The notes under the pieces: generated by a model
Databases searched by the model: none
What the model was told of the DNA's origin: nothing
What the model saw: only the letters and a program-made list of their open reading frames with translations
Shown: piece by piece, positions 13,189-24,368 of the stretch
Position numbering within the stretch: the stretch's first letter is position 1
How the letters are laid out: the number at the start of each line of letters is the position of its first letter
NCBI GenBank assembly: GCA_949987705.1
Contig: OX465281.1
Span: 237,233,143-237,297,142 of the forward strand
DNA from: Thereva unica
Taxonomy: Eukaryota; Arthropoda; Insecta; Diptera; Therevidae
DNA: 64,000 nt
Reading direction: 5' to 3'
Translations under genes and position numbers: made by a program

Positions 13189-13769
13189 TCTTGCCTGCAT
13201 GCATGCATTGTCTCGGTGTGTCTTTACTGGTTGCTGTAGATATCGTCAGGGTTTTTGATACAGTATTAACCTTGTTTTTCTGAAAAAGAAACTCCTGATA
13301 TCCACTCAGTTTTGTAGAACTGAATTGAGAATTTCTTTTTTGGGCATTAAAGTAGTATTTGCCGACGTCCTGCCCATCACTACTAAACTCAGAACTCATT
13401 TTTTAGAGACGTAATAATCGTTACGAGCTTAACAATTCCAACCATCTAATCCCCAACAGCAACGACTTTTGTTGCACCCAACTTAGTGGACCATATGATT
13501 TTATCAGCTGATCCAGGTCTTACCATCCAGGACGTAAAAATAATTGAAAATTTGCAATAGAGCCGGTTTAGACGGTGTGCTCCAGCACATGTGGCTCTCG
13601 AACGTTTGGTGATGAAGGACGAAGTGGGGATGATAGGCGGTACCACTCCACTTCTCCCTATTTTGATCAATTTTGGCCGTCGTGAGGCTGTATGTGCCCC
13701 TATTAAAAATAGTTCAGAACTCTACGGCCATCATAAGCCGGTTTTCGCCCATTGGCCATATTTTATTTT

Positions 13770-13900
13770 TACTCGGGCTAGCGTGAACTGCCATTTAAAT
13801 GGTTCATGGTTCGATTCCACCCAGCAGTATAATCTTTGCATTCGTCCTAGTCATATTATATTCCTAATTCCTGCCCTCCAGCAAATCTGCACAATAAGTG
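13770..13900 (+). mobile_element. SINE-like tRNA head inside the 12655 element
   Basis: An A-box-like GGGCTAGCGTGAACTGCC precedes the B-box GGTTCGATTCC (13808-13818) at tRNA-like spacing. It is a weaker match to the other SINE heads, and the boundaries are not defined. Confidence 0.4.
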
Positions 13901-14228
13901 AAAACGCCATATCCTGTTCGATCGCTAAAGTCAGCGTTCGGTCACTGTAGTTTTGGAATGGGAACGCTCTCTACATTTTTTCTTATTAGAGATTGCTGCT
14001 CGACAATGCACTCTAGATGTACGGCGGGTCACACATTTATTGAACCAGATGTGACGCGTGGCATACCGATACCATTTAAGACCGGTTACTTCATAATTGG
14101 AAGAAGAAAAGTAGACCTAGATAGTCATTGAAATCGATAATGTTAAATATAAATATTCGCGCCATCGATCTCAGAATTGTTTGAGACTTTTTCTGGCCAT
14201 TATCCTGTTAAGTATCATTTCTGCAAGT

Positions 14229-14435
14229 TTGGCCTATCTTTTTTTTGTGGCTGTGCTAAGCTCAGGAGTTACCCTTTGTACTACCAGTCCGTCATGTCTT
14301 TTGTCATGTCATGGTGCATTGTCTAGCGATAAGCTTAGTACGGGAGGAGGGTGGTGGATAGGTTAAGGATTATAAAGGTACGGGGGGTATTGAAGAAAGT
14401 GGTGATGAACCTCTTGGATGTTGTAGGAGTCTGTC
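14229..14435 (-). mobile_element. 3' end of a Jockey-like LINE (UTR plus ORF tail)
   Basis: On the minus strand the fragment ends in an A-run (T-run at 14239-14246 on the plus strand). The body from about 14247 to 14366 is shared with 34836-34950, including GTGCTAAGCTCAGGAGT, ACCCTTTGTACTACCAGTCC and TAAGCTTAGTACGGGAGG. Its inner part (14375-14435) resembles the ORF2 end of the LINE at 32315-33205, with shared GATGAACCTC and GATGTTGTA. These fit 3'-terminal pieces of one LINE family. Confidence 0.6.
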
Positions 14436-14871
14436 TAAAACCTATCCACAGCCGGTTGCCTTGTAACTTTATGCAATACACCCTGTATATCCATAGCCTT
14501 TAGCACCACCCTCACTATGTTTAAAGCTAAGGTGCCCACACTTCAATTAATAATTAACTAACGCCCTGAACGTTTCTAACATCGTTATTTTCTCGACAAG
14601 TCAAGCTGCCCTGTCAAGGCCATAGGGTGTCATCAAAGAGTTTCCTATCTCTGAAATGCTTCAGCAAGAAAAGCAATGTTACCGTGTTTTGGATCTCAGG
14701 CTCGCATTGGTAATTAACTTGTCGATAGTCTGGCTAGAGTAAGGCAAACTCATTACTTATTTGTCGGGTTAGCTTAGCCAGCTGCCACGTAAGATCAGTC
14801 ATCAGGAATTGGATCAACCCCAGGGTGCCCGTCAAGCTAAACATGCATTCAAATCGACAAAGCTAAGGCTA

Positions 14872-14930
14872 TATAAAAAGCCTTAAGGTGGAAGGTATTT
14901 AACGACGGGATTGGCACAATAGGCTTGTTC
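14872..14930 (-). repeat. 60-bp direct repeat, copy 2
   Basis: Partner of 13130-13188, about 1.74 kb downstream and outside the TIR element. The minus strand reads on into a short frame (14899-15135) with no recognised domain. Confidence 0.65.
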
Positions 14931-15299
14931 TTTTCTTCTTTGATCCGTTATTTGGCGGTCCGAGCGGAACGTCCCCGCAACGGATACGCTGCTGTCGGTG
15001 CCGCTTTAAAAAATGCGGTTTCTTGCCTAGTTGCTTCTGGTCAATTCGGGAGGTCGACCACCCTCCTCCTTTCACACCCTGAGACCAGGCGACGGCGGAG
15101 TTTGTACAATGGACTAGATAAAATATATATTGCACTGTTCGCAGGAGTGTTGGGTCCTTTCGTCCTCTAATATTTATCTACACTTTATTTTTTATGTGAA
15201 AGACTAAAGCTCACAAGTAAGCCCCCTTCTGTGGTTGACGGATTTTTTATTGAGTGAAATGTTAAAGGAGAGTGAAGAGATCTCTTTATTTCACCGCCT

Positions 15300-15490
15300 C
15301 CTCTCCAATTCTACACGATAGAATGTTGACTTTTTGACGATTGAGCAGGCGAAGATTTGGTTTCTTATTTTGCTTATAGTTGATGGCTAAAAAGAACAAA
15401 AACAAGAAAGAAGGAATTGCATCTTGAGACGAAAGACGAAGGACGGATTCGAACCACGAACCTCTTGGATGGTAATCGACCGCTTTAAGA
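15300..15490 (-). mobile_element. tRNA-derived SINE
   Basis: On the minus strand, GATTACCATCCAAGAGGTTC leads into a B-box GGTTCGAATCC (about 15451-15461 on the plus strand). A pyrimidine-rich body with CTTCGTCTTTC follows, as also seen in the SINE at 47340-47529. The A-box side is degraded. Confidence 0.5.
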
Positions 15491-15494
15491 ATTA

Positions 15495-17016
15495 TATTTT
15501 ACCGAATTTAACAACATATCATTAAGGATTATTACGTATTTTTCATAAAATCTGTATTCACTCAAAGCCTACAGCTTTGGTGCTCTAATTTCTGAATGTA
15601 TCATCAAAAATTACCCACAAAGATACGACGCTCTCAAAATTTCCCATAAGCTCCCTTGCGAGTGAATATATCAATCGACAAGGTGCAAGCGAGACAAAAT
15701 TCAATTTAAAAACAAAACAAAAATCGAAGAAAGAAAGGGTAAATAAAGAAATGTTATTTCACGAAGTGCGAAAGAGACGCACTGATTTCTCTTCTCCGCA
15801 ATATTTTGTGCCGTCTGGACTTTTATTTTGCTTGTGTGAATTCATGTACCATCTTCGTGTACTTCCTGCTCTGCATGTGTTTGTGTAGTTTGCCGTTGCT
15901 CCGCCCTCTCGCCATTCCGGAGCGCATATATGAATAGATTAGAATGAATAGATTTTTACTTTCCTTTTTCTTCGCACAGAAAGGATTACATTGTCGTATC
16001 TTTCTGAGTAATTTTTGGTATCATAATAATGCCGCGAATTATCATCCACTTAAACGGGAAAAGAATAATAAAGCCTTGCTCCATCGACAAAAACTGCCGC
16101 ATAGCCCAGAAAAACTCATTAATTGCCTTAATAATAAAAACTTCTGCGCCATTTTGCAACATTATCACTACGAAATCATCCCAAAACTGGAACAGATTCT
16201 CCTTGTAAAAACAATCCAACATGAGACAAAATTCCGTCCATGAGACTTTTTATCCAAAGTCGACCTTGTGCCGTAGGATTTCAGTCTCCGTTTATCGATT
16301 TTCATGACATGAAGACTTCCATGATACTTTCAGTAAATATCGCGTGTGGCAAATCCTGTGTAGAGTATGGCGAAGGAAAAACTGCCAGATTTCTAGAATC
16401 GCCTTCGTTGAAAGAAAAGTGGGGTATAAGAAAAAAAAATAATAATAAAAACGAACGAAACTGAGTCTTAGCGTCGTAAACATGGCAGGGTATGGCGGCG
16501 CCAGCCCTGAGACTCCTTTTATCCTTACTTTCTAAATAACAACAACTGTGGTGTTGTTACTCGTAATTTTCACCAACTCGATAAAATGTTATGCCTGCTC
16601 CAAGTTAATCGTTTTACGATTCTCGCCGAATTCGGGGCGTGAAAACTCTCTTCAATTCCTGCGATACCGTCGCACACGTAAAACTTTGATAGGAATTTAT
16701 TGGGGCAGGATATATGAAAAAATATCGATTTCTATCAAGGATAAGAAAAATCACGTAACGTCATTTATTTAGATAAAATTTTCTTTCACTTTTATTGCTT
16801 TACCCAATTGAAAGTCTTGCAGAAAATCTGTTGAAAATTTTGATGTGAAAAATCGAATTGAATCCGTAAAGGATTTCCGGAGATGAAATTATTTTAGTTG
16901 CGTATTTTTTTTTCCAAGAATATTTACAAACAGATAGGCTACAAATATTTATTTTCGAAAACGTTTTGTGAAATTTTAATGATGTAACGAAAGTTTTATT
17001 CGAATGAAAACGTACA
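15495..17016. other. No recognised gene
   Basis: AT-rich. Several overlapping frames of up to 99 codons on both strands around 15944-16243 carry no motif. A GC patch lies at about 16480-16510. Confidence 0.35.
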
Positions 17017-17099
17017 CTTTGAATCAGGGGCGGCGTTTTCATAGGTGCGAATGGTGCACTTGCACCGGGCGCAATTTCATATATTAAAATTTAAAAAAA

Positions 17100-17930
17100 C
17101 ACTTTAAAAAAAATTTAAAAGTATACTCTTAATATCTGATGCGTTTGCTCTTGGATGATACGGAGTTGTTCGTAGGTGCGTGATTCCGAACGTTGCTGTA
17201 AGCTCCCGAAACAGCGACGACTTACATATATTCCGCTCCTGGTCAGTGTTAGCTGTTAGATCCGCCATGGCGATAGCTTCAGGCCACCGCGCGAAACGTC
17301 GAAGCACGTTAGGCAATACCGATATCCTTTAGCTGGCGGTAACGGTCCGATGATGACAATGTTTATGTGTGCATCGCGCTCTGTAGGGGACGTATATTTG
17401 GTCACTGCCGCCTTCGTCTGCCGCCGGATTATCGAGCGCACGCAAGGGATGCAGGTTTTTATACATTTGTGGTAAACTGGCTAATATAATCAAGGTGCCT
17501 TACCCGTCGGGGCGAATGTGAGTCTGAGACCGGCTTAAAGGCGAAGGTTAGCGGCTTGTGGTCTGTTTTGACGTGGCAAACCCATCCTTCCAGAAGATTT
17601 CTGAATTGGATGATTGCCTTGTACACTGCTCAATATCTTAGGTACTGTATTTTTTTACACCACAGACAGTTTGTTAGCGAAGAACGCAAGTGGCTTGAGG
17701 TCCTTTCTGTCGGCTTGGTGCAGGGCCGTCCTTATTTATGACGGAAGCTTCGGTGTAGGGAGAACTCGGCGTCCGGTGATGGGTGCGCCATAATGTCGTT
17801 TCTGTGAAGTATTTTTTCCTTCAAAAGCTGTGATCGTCTCCGGTGTCCAGCCTATTTCTGTGGTGTCACTTTTATTAAATCCTTGTATCATGACTCGGAG
17901 GATCATTTGATTCTTCACGTTGGGTATAAC
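17100..17930 (-). pseudogene. Ty3/gypsy pol remnant: RNase H and integrase
   Basis: The minus strand, read from 17930 down, gives a degraded RNase H-like stretch (KDLKPLAFFANKLSVV) and then integrase. VIIGPLPPAKGYRYCLTCFD lies near 17340 and RFARWPEAIAMADLTAN near 17280. FGITHLRTTPYHPRANAS lies near 17155-17210, corresponding to the gypsy integrase F-G-x5-TT-x-YHP-Q/R-AN block. Multiple frames and stops are needed, so it is inactive. It is colinear with, and downstream of, the reverse transcriptase piece at 18017-18268. No LTRs were found. Confidence 0.7.
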
Positions 17931-18016
17931 TGCCTAACTTGCACTTGGACACGTTTACAGTCAAGCCGTGCTTTCGAAATATAGAAAAGACTCCATGTAG
18001 ATCTACCCGATGCTCT

Positions 18017-18268
18017 TCAAGACTGACGGACGCTACGGGCTACGCTGACATCATCGACGTAAAAGAAGACGTACTCACGACCCCTGAGGATCTCGTGCAT
18101 GAAACGCTGTAGAGTTTGTCCCGCGCTGAAAAGCGCGAAGGTCATGTAATTGAATTCGTAAAGACCGAAGGGTGTCGTGATTGCGGTCTTCGGGGCTTGT
18201 CCTGGTTCAATCGGTATCTGATGGTGTGCCGAAAGCCAGAAGATTTTTAAATTTCTGAAAATACGCAT
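18017..18268 (-). pseudogene. Ty3/gypsy reverse transcriptase fragment
   Basis: An open minus-strand frame reads AHHQIPIEPGQAPKTAITTP, then FGLYEFNYMTFAL, QRFMHEILRGREYVFFYVDD and VSVA. This is the classic gypsy RT run from the (H-Q-I-x-x) and (K-T-A-F-x-T-P-F-G-x-Y-E-F) blocks to the catalytic Y-V-D-D. The catalytic dyad is intact, but the protein is only about 80 residues and lacks the N-terminal fingers. Together with 17100-17930 it gives the order RT, RNase H, integrase expected for Ty3/gypsy. Confidence 0.75.
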
Positions 18269-18400
18269 GTTTACGCATAACTATTTTTTTCTCTATTTAT
18301 CTTTTGCCATTGTCCTTCACTACGTTCAAAAATGAAGTGGGACGCAATATGGCACATTGCACCGGGCGCAAAAAACTCAAGTGTCGCCCCTGCTTCGAAC

Positions 18401-19470
18401 TCAGCGCAAGAAAGTTAAGTGGATTTTTAATAACCTTCGCAAAAAGTAGAAAATTTCAATTTAACTGAATTTAAGATTATGGTGGAAAATTCTATAAATT
18501 CTGGTTAGTTAAACAACATCCCTACTTTAATATTGAGCATTCCATAGTTAACCCCAAATGTGGGACGACCTTTAAAAATAATTGCTCTTTTACAAAAATC
18601 TCTTCCTGTATTTTGTTTTGGCTCATCATCAAAGTATTAACCAAGTGCCATAAAAAGAACTTCTTTTAATGAGATTTGGGGAAAACTTTTGGCTTAGATA
18701 AAACTTGCTCCTTTAATATGAGTTTTTCTCGCTCAATAAATTTTATATATCCTGGCATGTCTCTTGACATTTACTTCTCAAGGACTTGCCTTGGATTTTC
18801 ATGGTTGTTACATTAAGGATTATATTAGATATGGCTTGTGTATATCTTGTTATTTAGGCATGCCGCGTTTCCTGCTGATGAGCATTGCTTTTGTATGTCA
18901 ACAGCATCATCTACATCTGGAAATTAATGATTCGTGTTTTGAGAATCGACTTATATTTTGCTTATATTGGTGTAAAATTTATGTTTTAATAATGTTAAAT
19001 TCTGATGTGTTTTAAATCGTTTTAAAGAGAAATACTGATATGGGATTCACATTGATGGCTTTGAGTGAATTCCAGACAAGACATGAAGCAATTTTAAAGG
19101 GGAGAAATAAGCCCGTCATTTGGATCATAGAACGCCAGCACATCATTGACTAGTTAGTTTTAACAATAGATGCTCGCAGAAAAAAGTTTAAACCCTTTAG
19201 AGCAGCCTTCAAGCATATTAAGCTTACAAGAATCAGCTCCAAAATTTCTAAAAAGCTGCTTAAATAGAGCCAGTACTTGTGCATTGGAAACGAAAATCCC
19301 GCCTTCAAACTTTTCCAGTCTAATAAGCATTCTGTATCATTCAAGATAATATTTCTGCTTCTAATCTTGGACACAAAATCCAATTAGGAGTCAAACAGCG
19401 AGTATAGGACAAAGAAGGCCTGCATTCCTGTGGTACGTGCAGTTCTCTAATTCAGCTGGCTGCAGTTCTC
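18401..19470. other. No recognised feature
   Basis: AT-rich stretch without coding or repeat signals that I can support. Confidence 0.35.
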
Positions 19471-19479
19471 TAAACCAGG

Positions 19480-20050
19480 GCTGAACAGGACGTACAGTAT
19501 TACCAAGTTGGAAAGAGTCCAAAGGGCGGCAACAATTGGGGCAACAGGACACCATAAGAACATGCCCCACAAACACGCTTAGTGTTGTCCTGCACCTGCT
19601 CTCTTACCTTCCAGTCTGAGGAATCTGCGGCTTTGATCTTAAGACCCTACGATCATAGAAACATTTTGGACTTACTACCAGAGGAAATGGTCACCCCAAC
19701 CATAGACTACCTTTTCCCTAGATTGACCTTGGAGAAGGATTTTCGCTGAAAAACAATCAAGAAAAGAGTGAAGAAACGGAGACGACCTGAATCAGTCACC
19801 GATGCTCAAGAACATTAGAGAGCGACGGGGCTGTCTAGAAACCACCAACAGCTCATTGTTCCTACACAAGATCTACCTACAAAGATCTACCAAACAATGA
19901 TCCTCGAACCATCATTATATATCATAGAGAGCCAAGCCTTTATAAGCATAAGCGGATACAGAGCTGAAGAATATACGCTCGATAGAAGGTAATAGTTTTA
20001 CAGAAATTATCACGGGAGATCAGCTCATAGAAGGGTGGGGGGACACACTG
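19480..20050 (+). mobile_element. Decayed LINE ORF2 C-terminal region
   Basis: The plus strand reads KLERVQRAATIGATG near 19505-19550, the post-RT segment seen as KLQRVQRCAELCITGALRST in the LINE at 40646. Further on it reads NILDLLPEEMVTPTIDYLF near 19660-19715. Several frames and stops are required. It is an RNase H-bearing LINE lineage by similarity, heavily degraded. Confidence 0.5.
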
Positions 20051-20187
20051 CCAAGCTAAGTATATCATACAAAGTCTGTTGCCGTAGCTACGGCAAGATG
20101 AATGAGAAGACTAGGTGTCGGTTCACTGAAAAGCTTCTTTATCTCCACCGGATTGCTTTAAACTTCTTCTTTCTTCTTTATACTCCT

Positions 20188-20900
20188 TTAATCCCTCATG
20201 GGGCATAGGGCGGAAACAGTTGCCCTCCAGCGGACTCTGTTTTGCGCGACAGCTCTTAGCTCCGACCAGGATCTCCCAGTTGTTGCGGCTTCTTCTAGTA
20301 GGGTTCTCCTCCACGTTGTTCTAGGTCTTCCTACTCGACGGGAACCTTGCGGATTCCAGTCAAGGGCCTGTTTGGCTAGATTTTCGTTTTCGCGTCGCAA
20401 GGTGTGGCCAACCCAATTCCATTTCCTTCGCCTGATTTGATCGTCTATCCTTTCTTGGCCGGCACGGCGCCATAGTTCTTCGTTTGAAATTCTATCTTGC
20501 CAGCGGATTTTTAGGATACGACGAAGGCATCTGTTGATGAAGACTTGTAGGCGCCCTGTGATGAATTGGGTGACTTTCCATGTTTCGCAACCATACAAAA
20601 GAACTGCCTTAACGTTGGAGTTGAACAGCCGCAATTTGGTGTTAGTGGAAATCACCGTTGATCTCCATATGTGGGACAGGCATGCATAAGCGCCTCGTGC
20701 TTTATTTATTCTGGAACTGACGTCTTCTTCTGCCCCGCCATTTTCGGTAATAATGCTACCGAGGTAGCAGAATTTATTTACCAGTTCCACGTCACGGTTA
20801 TTCAGCGCTGTTCGTTCGTTGGTGTTTGCATTTATCCGCATTTCTTTAGTTTTAGTCGGATTTAGCCTTATGTAAGCCTGCTGGACTACTTTCTGTTGCT
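20188..20900 (-). pseudogene. LINE ORF2, thumb and C-terminal part
   Basis: This continues the reverse transcriptase after a frameshift. FCYLGSIITENGGAEEDVSS is the thumb-proximal block, then KAVLLYGCETW, RRILKIRWQDRISNEELWRR, RRRKWNWVGHTLRRE and WNPQGSRRVGRPRTTWRR, ending in CPMRD-stop. The arrangement Y-G-x-E-T-W, R-R-I-L, W-x-G-H-x-L-R-R, G-R-P-x-x-T-W is a common C-terminal signature of RTE-like LINEs. Clade assignment is inference. The reading is open for 217 codons, so decay is moderate. Confidence 0.8.
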
Positions 20901-21475
20901 AAATTGTTTAACATGTTTTTGAGGTCCTGGTGTCTGTGGGCCAGCAAACAGATATCATCGGCGTAGTCGAGATCCTTAAGGCGGTCTAACAAACCCCATT
21001 GTATGCCGCCTGTTCTACTATCTAGAGCGCCGACAAGGATGTCATTTATTACTATAAGAAATAGTAAAGGCGAGAGTAGGCATCCTTGTCGTACTCCTGA
21101 GCTCACCTCGAAGCTGTCGGATAATTTTCCATTATGGAGAACTCTGCATTTGGAATTGTTATATAGGGCTTTTATCAATTCTATTATTTTATCAGGCAGT
21201 CCACGTCGCCGTAGTGCCTGCCATATAAAGCTCCTATTGACCGAATCGAACGCTTTCTCATAATCTACGAAAGCAAGGTAAAGGGGGGATCGGAATTCAG
21301 TAGACTGCTCCACTATTATTCGTAAGGTGTTGATATGATCAATACATGAGCGGCCCTTCCTGAATCCGGCCTGCTGCCTCCTAAGCGTTCGGTCTACTGC
21401 CTCACTTATCCTAGATAGTAATATATGGGACAAAATTTTGCCCACAGTAGATAGTAAACAGATGCCTCTCTTGCT
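20852..21475 (-). pseudogene. LINE ORF2 reverse transcriptase, first part
   Basis: This is reverse transcriptase of a non-LTR retrotransposon. Visible blocks in order are RRQQAGFRKGRSCIDHI, LAFVDYEKAFDSVNR (motif A), SSGVRQGCLLSPLLFLIVIN (motif B) and DLDYADDICLLAH (motif C with intact Y-A-D-D). The frame is open upstream of the first Met without a nearby start, because the element is truncated at about 21475. A frameshift near 20895 moves the reading into the next entry. The frame then runs through RLNPTKTKEMRINANTNER. It is functional only as a fragment. Confidence 0.85.
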
Positions 21476-21479
21476 TTAA

Positions 21480-21590
21480 ACATCTATTTGTATTTGCGTG
21501 CTCTACAGTTGCCGTCCACATTTCATATCCATAAAACACGGAGTAAAAATAAAATATGGCCTTGCAACGGGCGAGCACTGGCCGCTTGGA
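21480..21590 (-). mobile_element. Short LINE ORF2 fragment
   Basis: The minus strand reads RCKAIFYFYSVFYGYEMWTA and then TVEHANTN, corresponding to the thumb-region block that ends in Y-G-x-E-x-W in other copies. It abuts the truncated 5' end of the LINE at 20165-21475 but is out of order with it, so it is a separate insertion. Confidence 0.45.
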
Positions 21591-22214
21591 TTTTTTAGGG
21601 GCATATGATGGGCGTAGAGTTTTTAACTATTTTTAATAGGACTACAAACCATCTCACGACGGCCAAATTTTTTTTAGCAAATAACTCCCGGTTTCCGCTT
21701 GAATTCTATCATATACAGAAATGTGCATAATGCTGTCACAGGATATCAATGCTTCAAGGAAAGTGAAGCTTTAGACGACTTCAAAGTTATAATCTCCAAT
21801 GGTGATATTTTATGGTTTTCTAATGGGTTCATCTAAGGACATTTTAACGTACTTCCCTACCAAGCTCGAAAGGAAAGGGAAGATTCTAGCATCTCATTAA
21901 AGAAAAGTATGTCCTGCAATGTTTGGGATAGTATTCAAAGCTTAAAGTAGGAGATGTGTGTCCTGAATATGGAAGCCTAAATTTCAAGTTTTTCAAAACA
22001 TTCTGTTCTATTCTTATATAAAGGTTTTTCACTAGTGACTAAACCCGTATTCTTCAGCGCCAATTACGTTTTATTCCTGGCACTAACTCCTGGAAGTAGT
22101 TGAATGGGAATCAAGACCAAGCAAAAAAATCTTTCGAAAGACGCTTTTATTATTCTGTACTAGTTTCAAATGATGAATTATCTGTGATTGAATATACAAC
22201 GATAGTGCTGTTAA

Positions 22215-22505
22215 ATGATTATTGCACCTCTTGAAGTCTCTTCCTCCAGTCGTCTCTACGACTTGGTAGTTCGCTCCAAATTGCTATTGTTGAAGTTTCT
22301 GTATATCTTTTAGCATTTAATTCATCCACATATTTCTTGGTCGTCCTACCCTTCCTTTTCCTGATGTTCAACAATTGAAAATCTGGGTTAGCATTCTTCC
22401 TAAGCTCGTAAGACATCCGAGCCATCGCAATCGACTTAATTGTATGTATGTATCTATATTTCCTTCGTCATAAATTTCTTCAACTTCGTTGTTCGTTCTA
22501 ATGCG
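22215..22505 (-). mobile_element. LINE ORF2 C-terminal fragment
   Basis: The minus strand reads EEWRIRTNNEVEEIYDEGNI near 22450-22505, then LSRLRWLG, and then (in a shifted frame) GRVGRPRNMWMN. WRIRTN-x-E-(V/L)-x-x-(I/L)-Y-x-(E/D)-x-(D/N)-I, R-L-R-W-L-G-H and G-R-P-x-x-x-W form the usual C-terminal order of these LINEs. One frame stays open for 68 codons to a stop at 22219. Confidence 0.6.
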
Positions 22506-24360
22506 CCATTCCTCTTAAGGTCGGTTTAAACGCAATGATTTGATTGTACCAACTGGCTTGCGCAAGTCAATTTGCACAAGTGAATGGTTGCGTGTGAACG
22601 AAGTTGGTGTTTTGGCATTAGAATCTAAACGATGAGGAAGACCCGGCTACAACCCTCAGCATGCTCTTGGGTGACGTTCGACCAACTGTACGAAAGTGCA
22701 AAATAGGTTTTATTTCCTGCTGCTGCGATGTGTCTATGAATGTCGTCCTTTATCTTTTTTTTTCTGCGTGTCTCCAATCACTTACTCAAAAGCAACAACA
22801 TATTATCATTTCCTCGCAGCACTTTTATTCTAGAATGTCACATTTGCGTTACTTTTCTAAAAAAAAATTACATTTGGGTTTTATAAGAGTCCTTTATCCA
22901 CAATACACACACAAAAAAATTTGAAATGGAAACGACATCGATAATCCGCTCACATTGAGAAGATTCATTCATGTCTGGCTTAAACCTTTTTCACATAAGG
23001 AAAGTCCCCATTTTATATTGTATAATATGCATATAAATGGGTTATTTCTAAGGTAAGCCCAAAGGGCAGGTCGAATCTGACTTTGACGTTTTATGTAGAA
23101 TCGACTAGGGATTTGTCCCTGCTCTCATAAATGTATTTTTTTTAAAATGGTTTTATTTACCACACAAAAAACAAAAATTCCAGGTGAAAAAGAGAAATTT
23201 CTTTTTGTATCATTGAAGAATGGTTTTCAATTGTTTTTTTTTTCTTTTGTAATTAAATAGAAAAAAGTTTGGTATCAAAATGACGCTATTTGGAGTGTCC
23301 AGTCTATGTCAGAAACGGAAACAAGGGTCAATTCCACTTTATAAATTTGGTGCTCTTAAATGAATAATTTCCTCAATGAAAATCCCTGTTTTTTCTATGT
23401 TACACAAAATCAGGTTCACAAAAGTGTTTTTTCACCTGTCATGTTGCTTTCCATTTGAATTTACCAGGTATTAAAAAGAAATATTTTTGTTTGGTTAAAA
23501 AAGGACGAGATTGTACAATTCCTTTAAAAATCCGCACACGTAGCTAGCTCCCTTTGGGGTTAAGTGATGTAACCTCACATCCGTAACTCCTCTGGTATTG
23601 TGGGTGAGAATTTACCTTTTGGTATCTCTTACCACGGAACAATTTCCGTTCAACTTTTCCTGTACTATCATGGTGGGAAAAATGCTAGGATGGTTGGGTG
23701 GGTAGGTATTAATTTAATTTGGAATGAACGTGAACATGCCTACGGCTTTGGAGGGCACTTAGAACAATTATTTGAAAATGTATGTACACGTGCTAAAATT
23801 AATATTAATAAAAATCGTATATTCCGATCATACTTGTGTGTTATAGGTTAGGTAGATACGCTTATAACAAATTTTTCCTTTTTTAAGAAGACCCTGAACA
23901 AAATTCTAAGAACACATTGCTTTAAATTTTTGATATTTTTCTTTTGACTTTTGAGATAATCTCCAAGGCAGAGTTTTATGAAATTTTTCGAAATTGGAAA
24001 ATACCTTGGTAATTCACGTAGAATGTTTGAAATTGGAAACTTAATCCCTCTTTAATTAGAATTCCCATCGCTAATAGAAACACTTTTAATTAGATTTAGA
24101 TATGTAGATTGAGATTATTAATGTAAGGTGAGTCGTGTGACTGAGGAGTCGTGCGAATACTGCAACCTACACGGTTTATTGTATGGTTTTATTCTAATAT
24201 TACTCTCAGGTCACATTAAGGCTGTGTATTTATCTATTACATCGGTAAGACCTATGGGAGAATGGCGTAGACCAGGACGCCCAGAGCCAAGGAGTGCCGA
24301 ACTGGATGACATCGGCTCAGAATCGGGGGGGTGTTAAAGCCTGAACCAAATATGATACGC
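22506..24360. other. No recognised gene
   Basis: AT-rich, with short overlapping frames only. No repeat boundary was recognised. Confidence 0.35.
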
Positions 24361-24368
24361 AACTTAAC

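Larger units (their letters stand above)
12655..14487. mobile_element. TIR DNA transposon with TACAGGGTGTATT ends and TA target duplication
   Basis: The left end TACAGGGTGTATTCG (12655 on) and the reverse complement of the right end, TACAGGGTGTATTGC (ending 14487), match. The similarity continues inward for about 60 bases through AAGTTTACAA/AAGTTACAA, CCGGCTG and GATAGGTTTT. TA dinucleotides flank both ends (12653-12654 and 14488-14489). The interior has no intact transposase but holds a SINE-like head (13770-13900), a LINE 3' end (14229-14435) and one copy of a 60-bp direct repeat (13130-13188). It is a non-autonomous or decayed element of about 1.83 kb. The superfamily is not assigned; a TA duplication is compatible with Tc1/mariner-type elements. 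Confidence 0.6.
17025..18392. mobile_element. hAT-type non-autonomous transposon carrying a gypsy pol fragment
   Basis: The ends are CAGGGGCGGCG at 17025 and, in reverse complement, CAGGGGCGACA ending at 18392. Both ends carry a subterminal TTGCACCGGGCGCAA (17058-17072 and 18356-18370) in the same orientation. The 8-bp flanks CTTTGAAT (17017-17024) and CTTCGAAC (18393-18400) match at 6 of 8 positions, fitting an aged hAT target duplication. No hAT transposase is present. Nearly all of the interior is a decayed Ty3/gypsy pol (next entries), either a later insertion or captured sequence. CAGGGGC termini plus an 8-bp duplication are established hAT traits. Confidence 0.65.
20165..21475 (-). mobile_element. 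5'-truncated LINE (RTE/CR1-like) with reverse transcriptase
   Basis: On the minus strand the reading runs from ARGICLLSTVGKILSHILLS at about 21475 to the stop at 20188, with one frameshift near 20895. A second copy of the family is at 46491-46930. The short 3' UTR ends near 20165. The element is truncated at its 5' side inside the reverse transcriptase and has no endonuclease domain. Confidence 0.8.
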
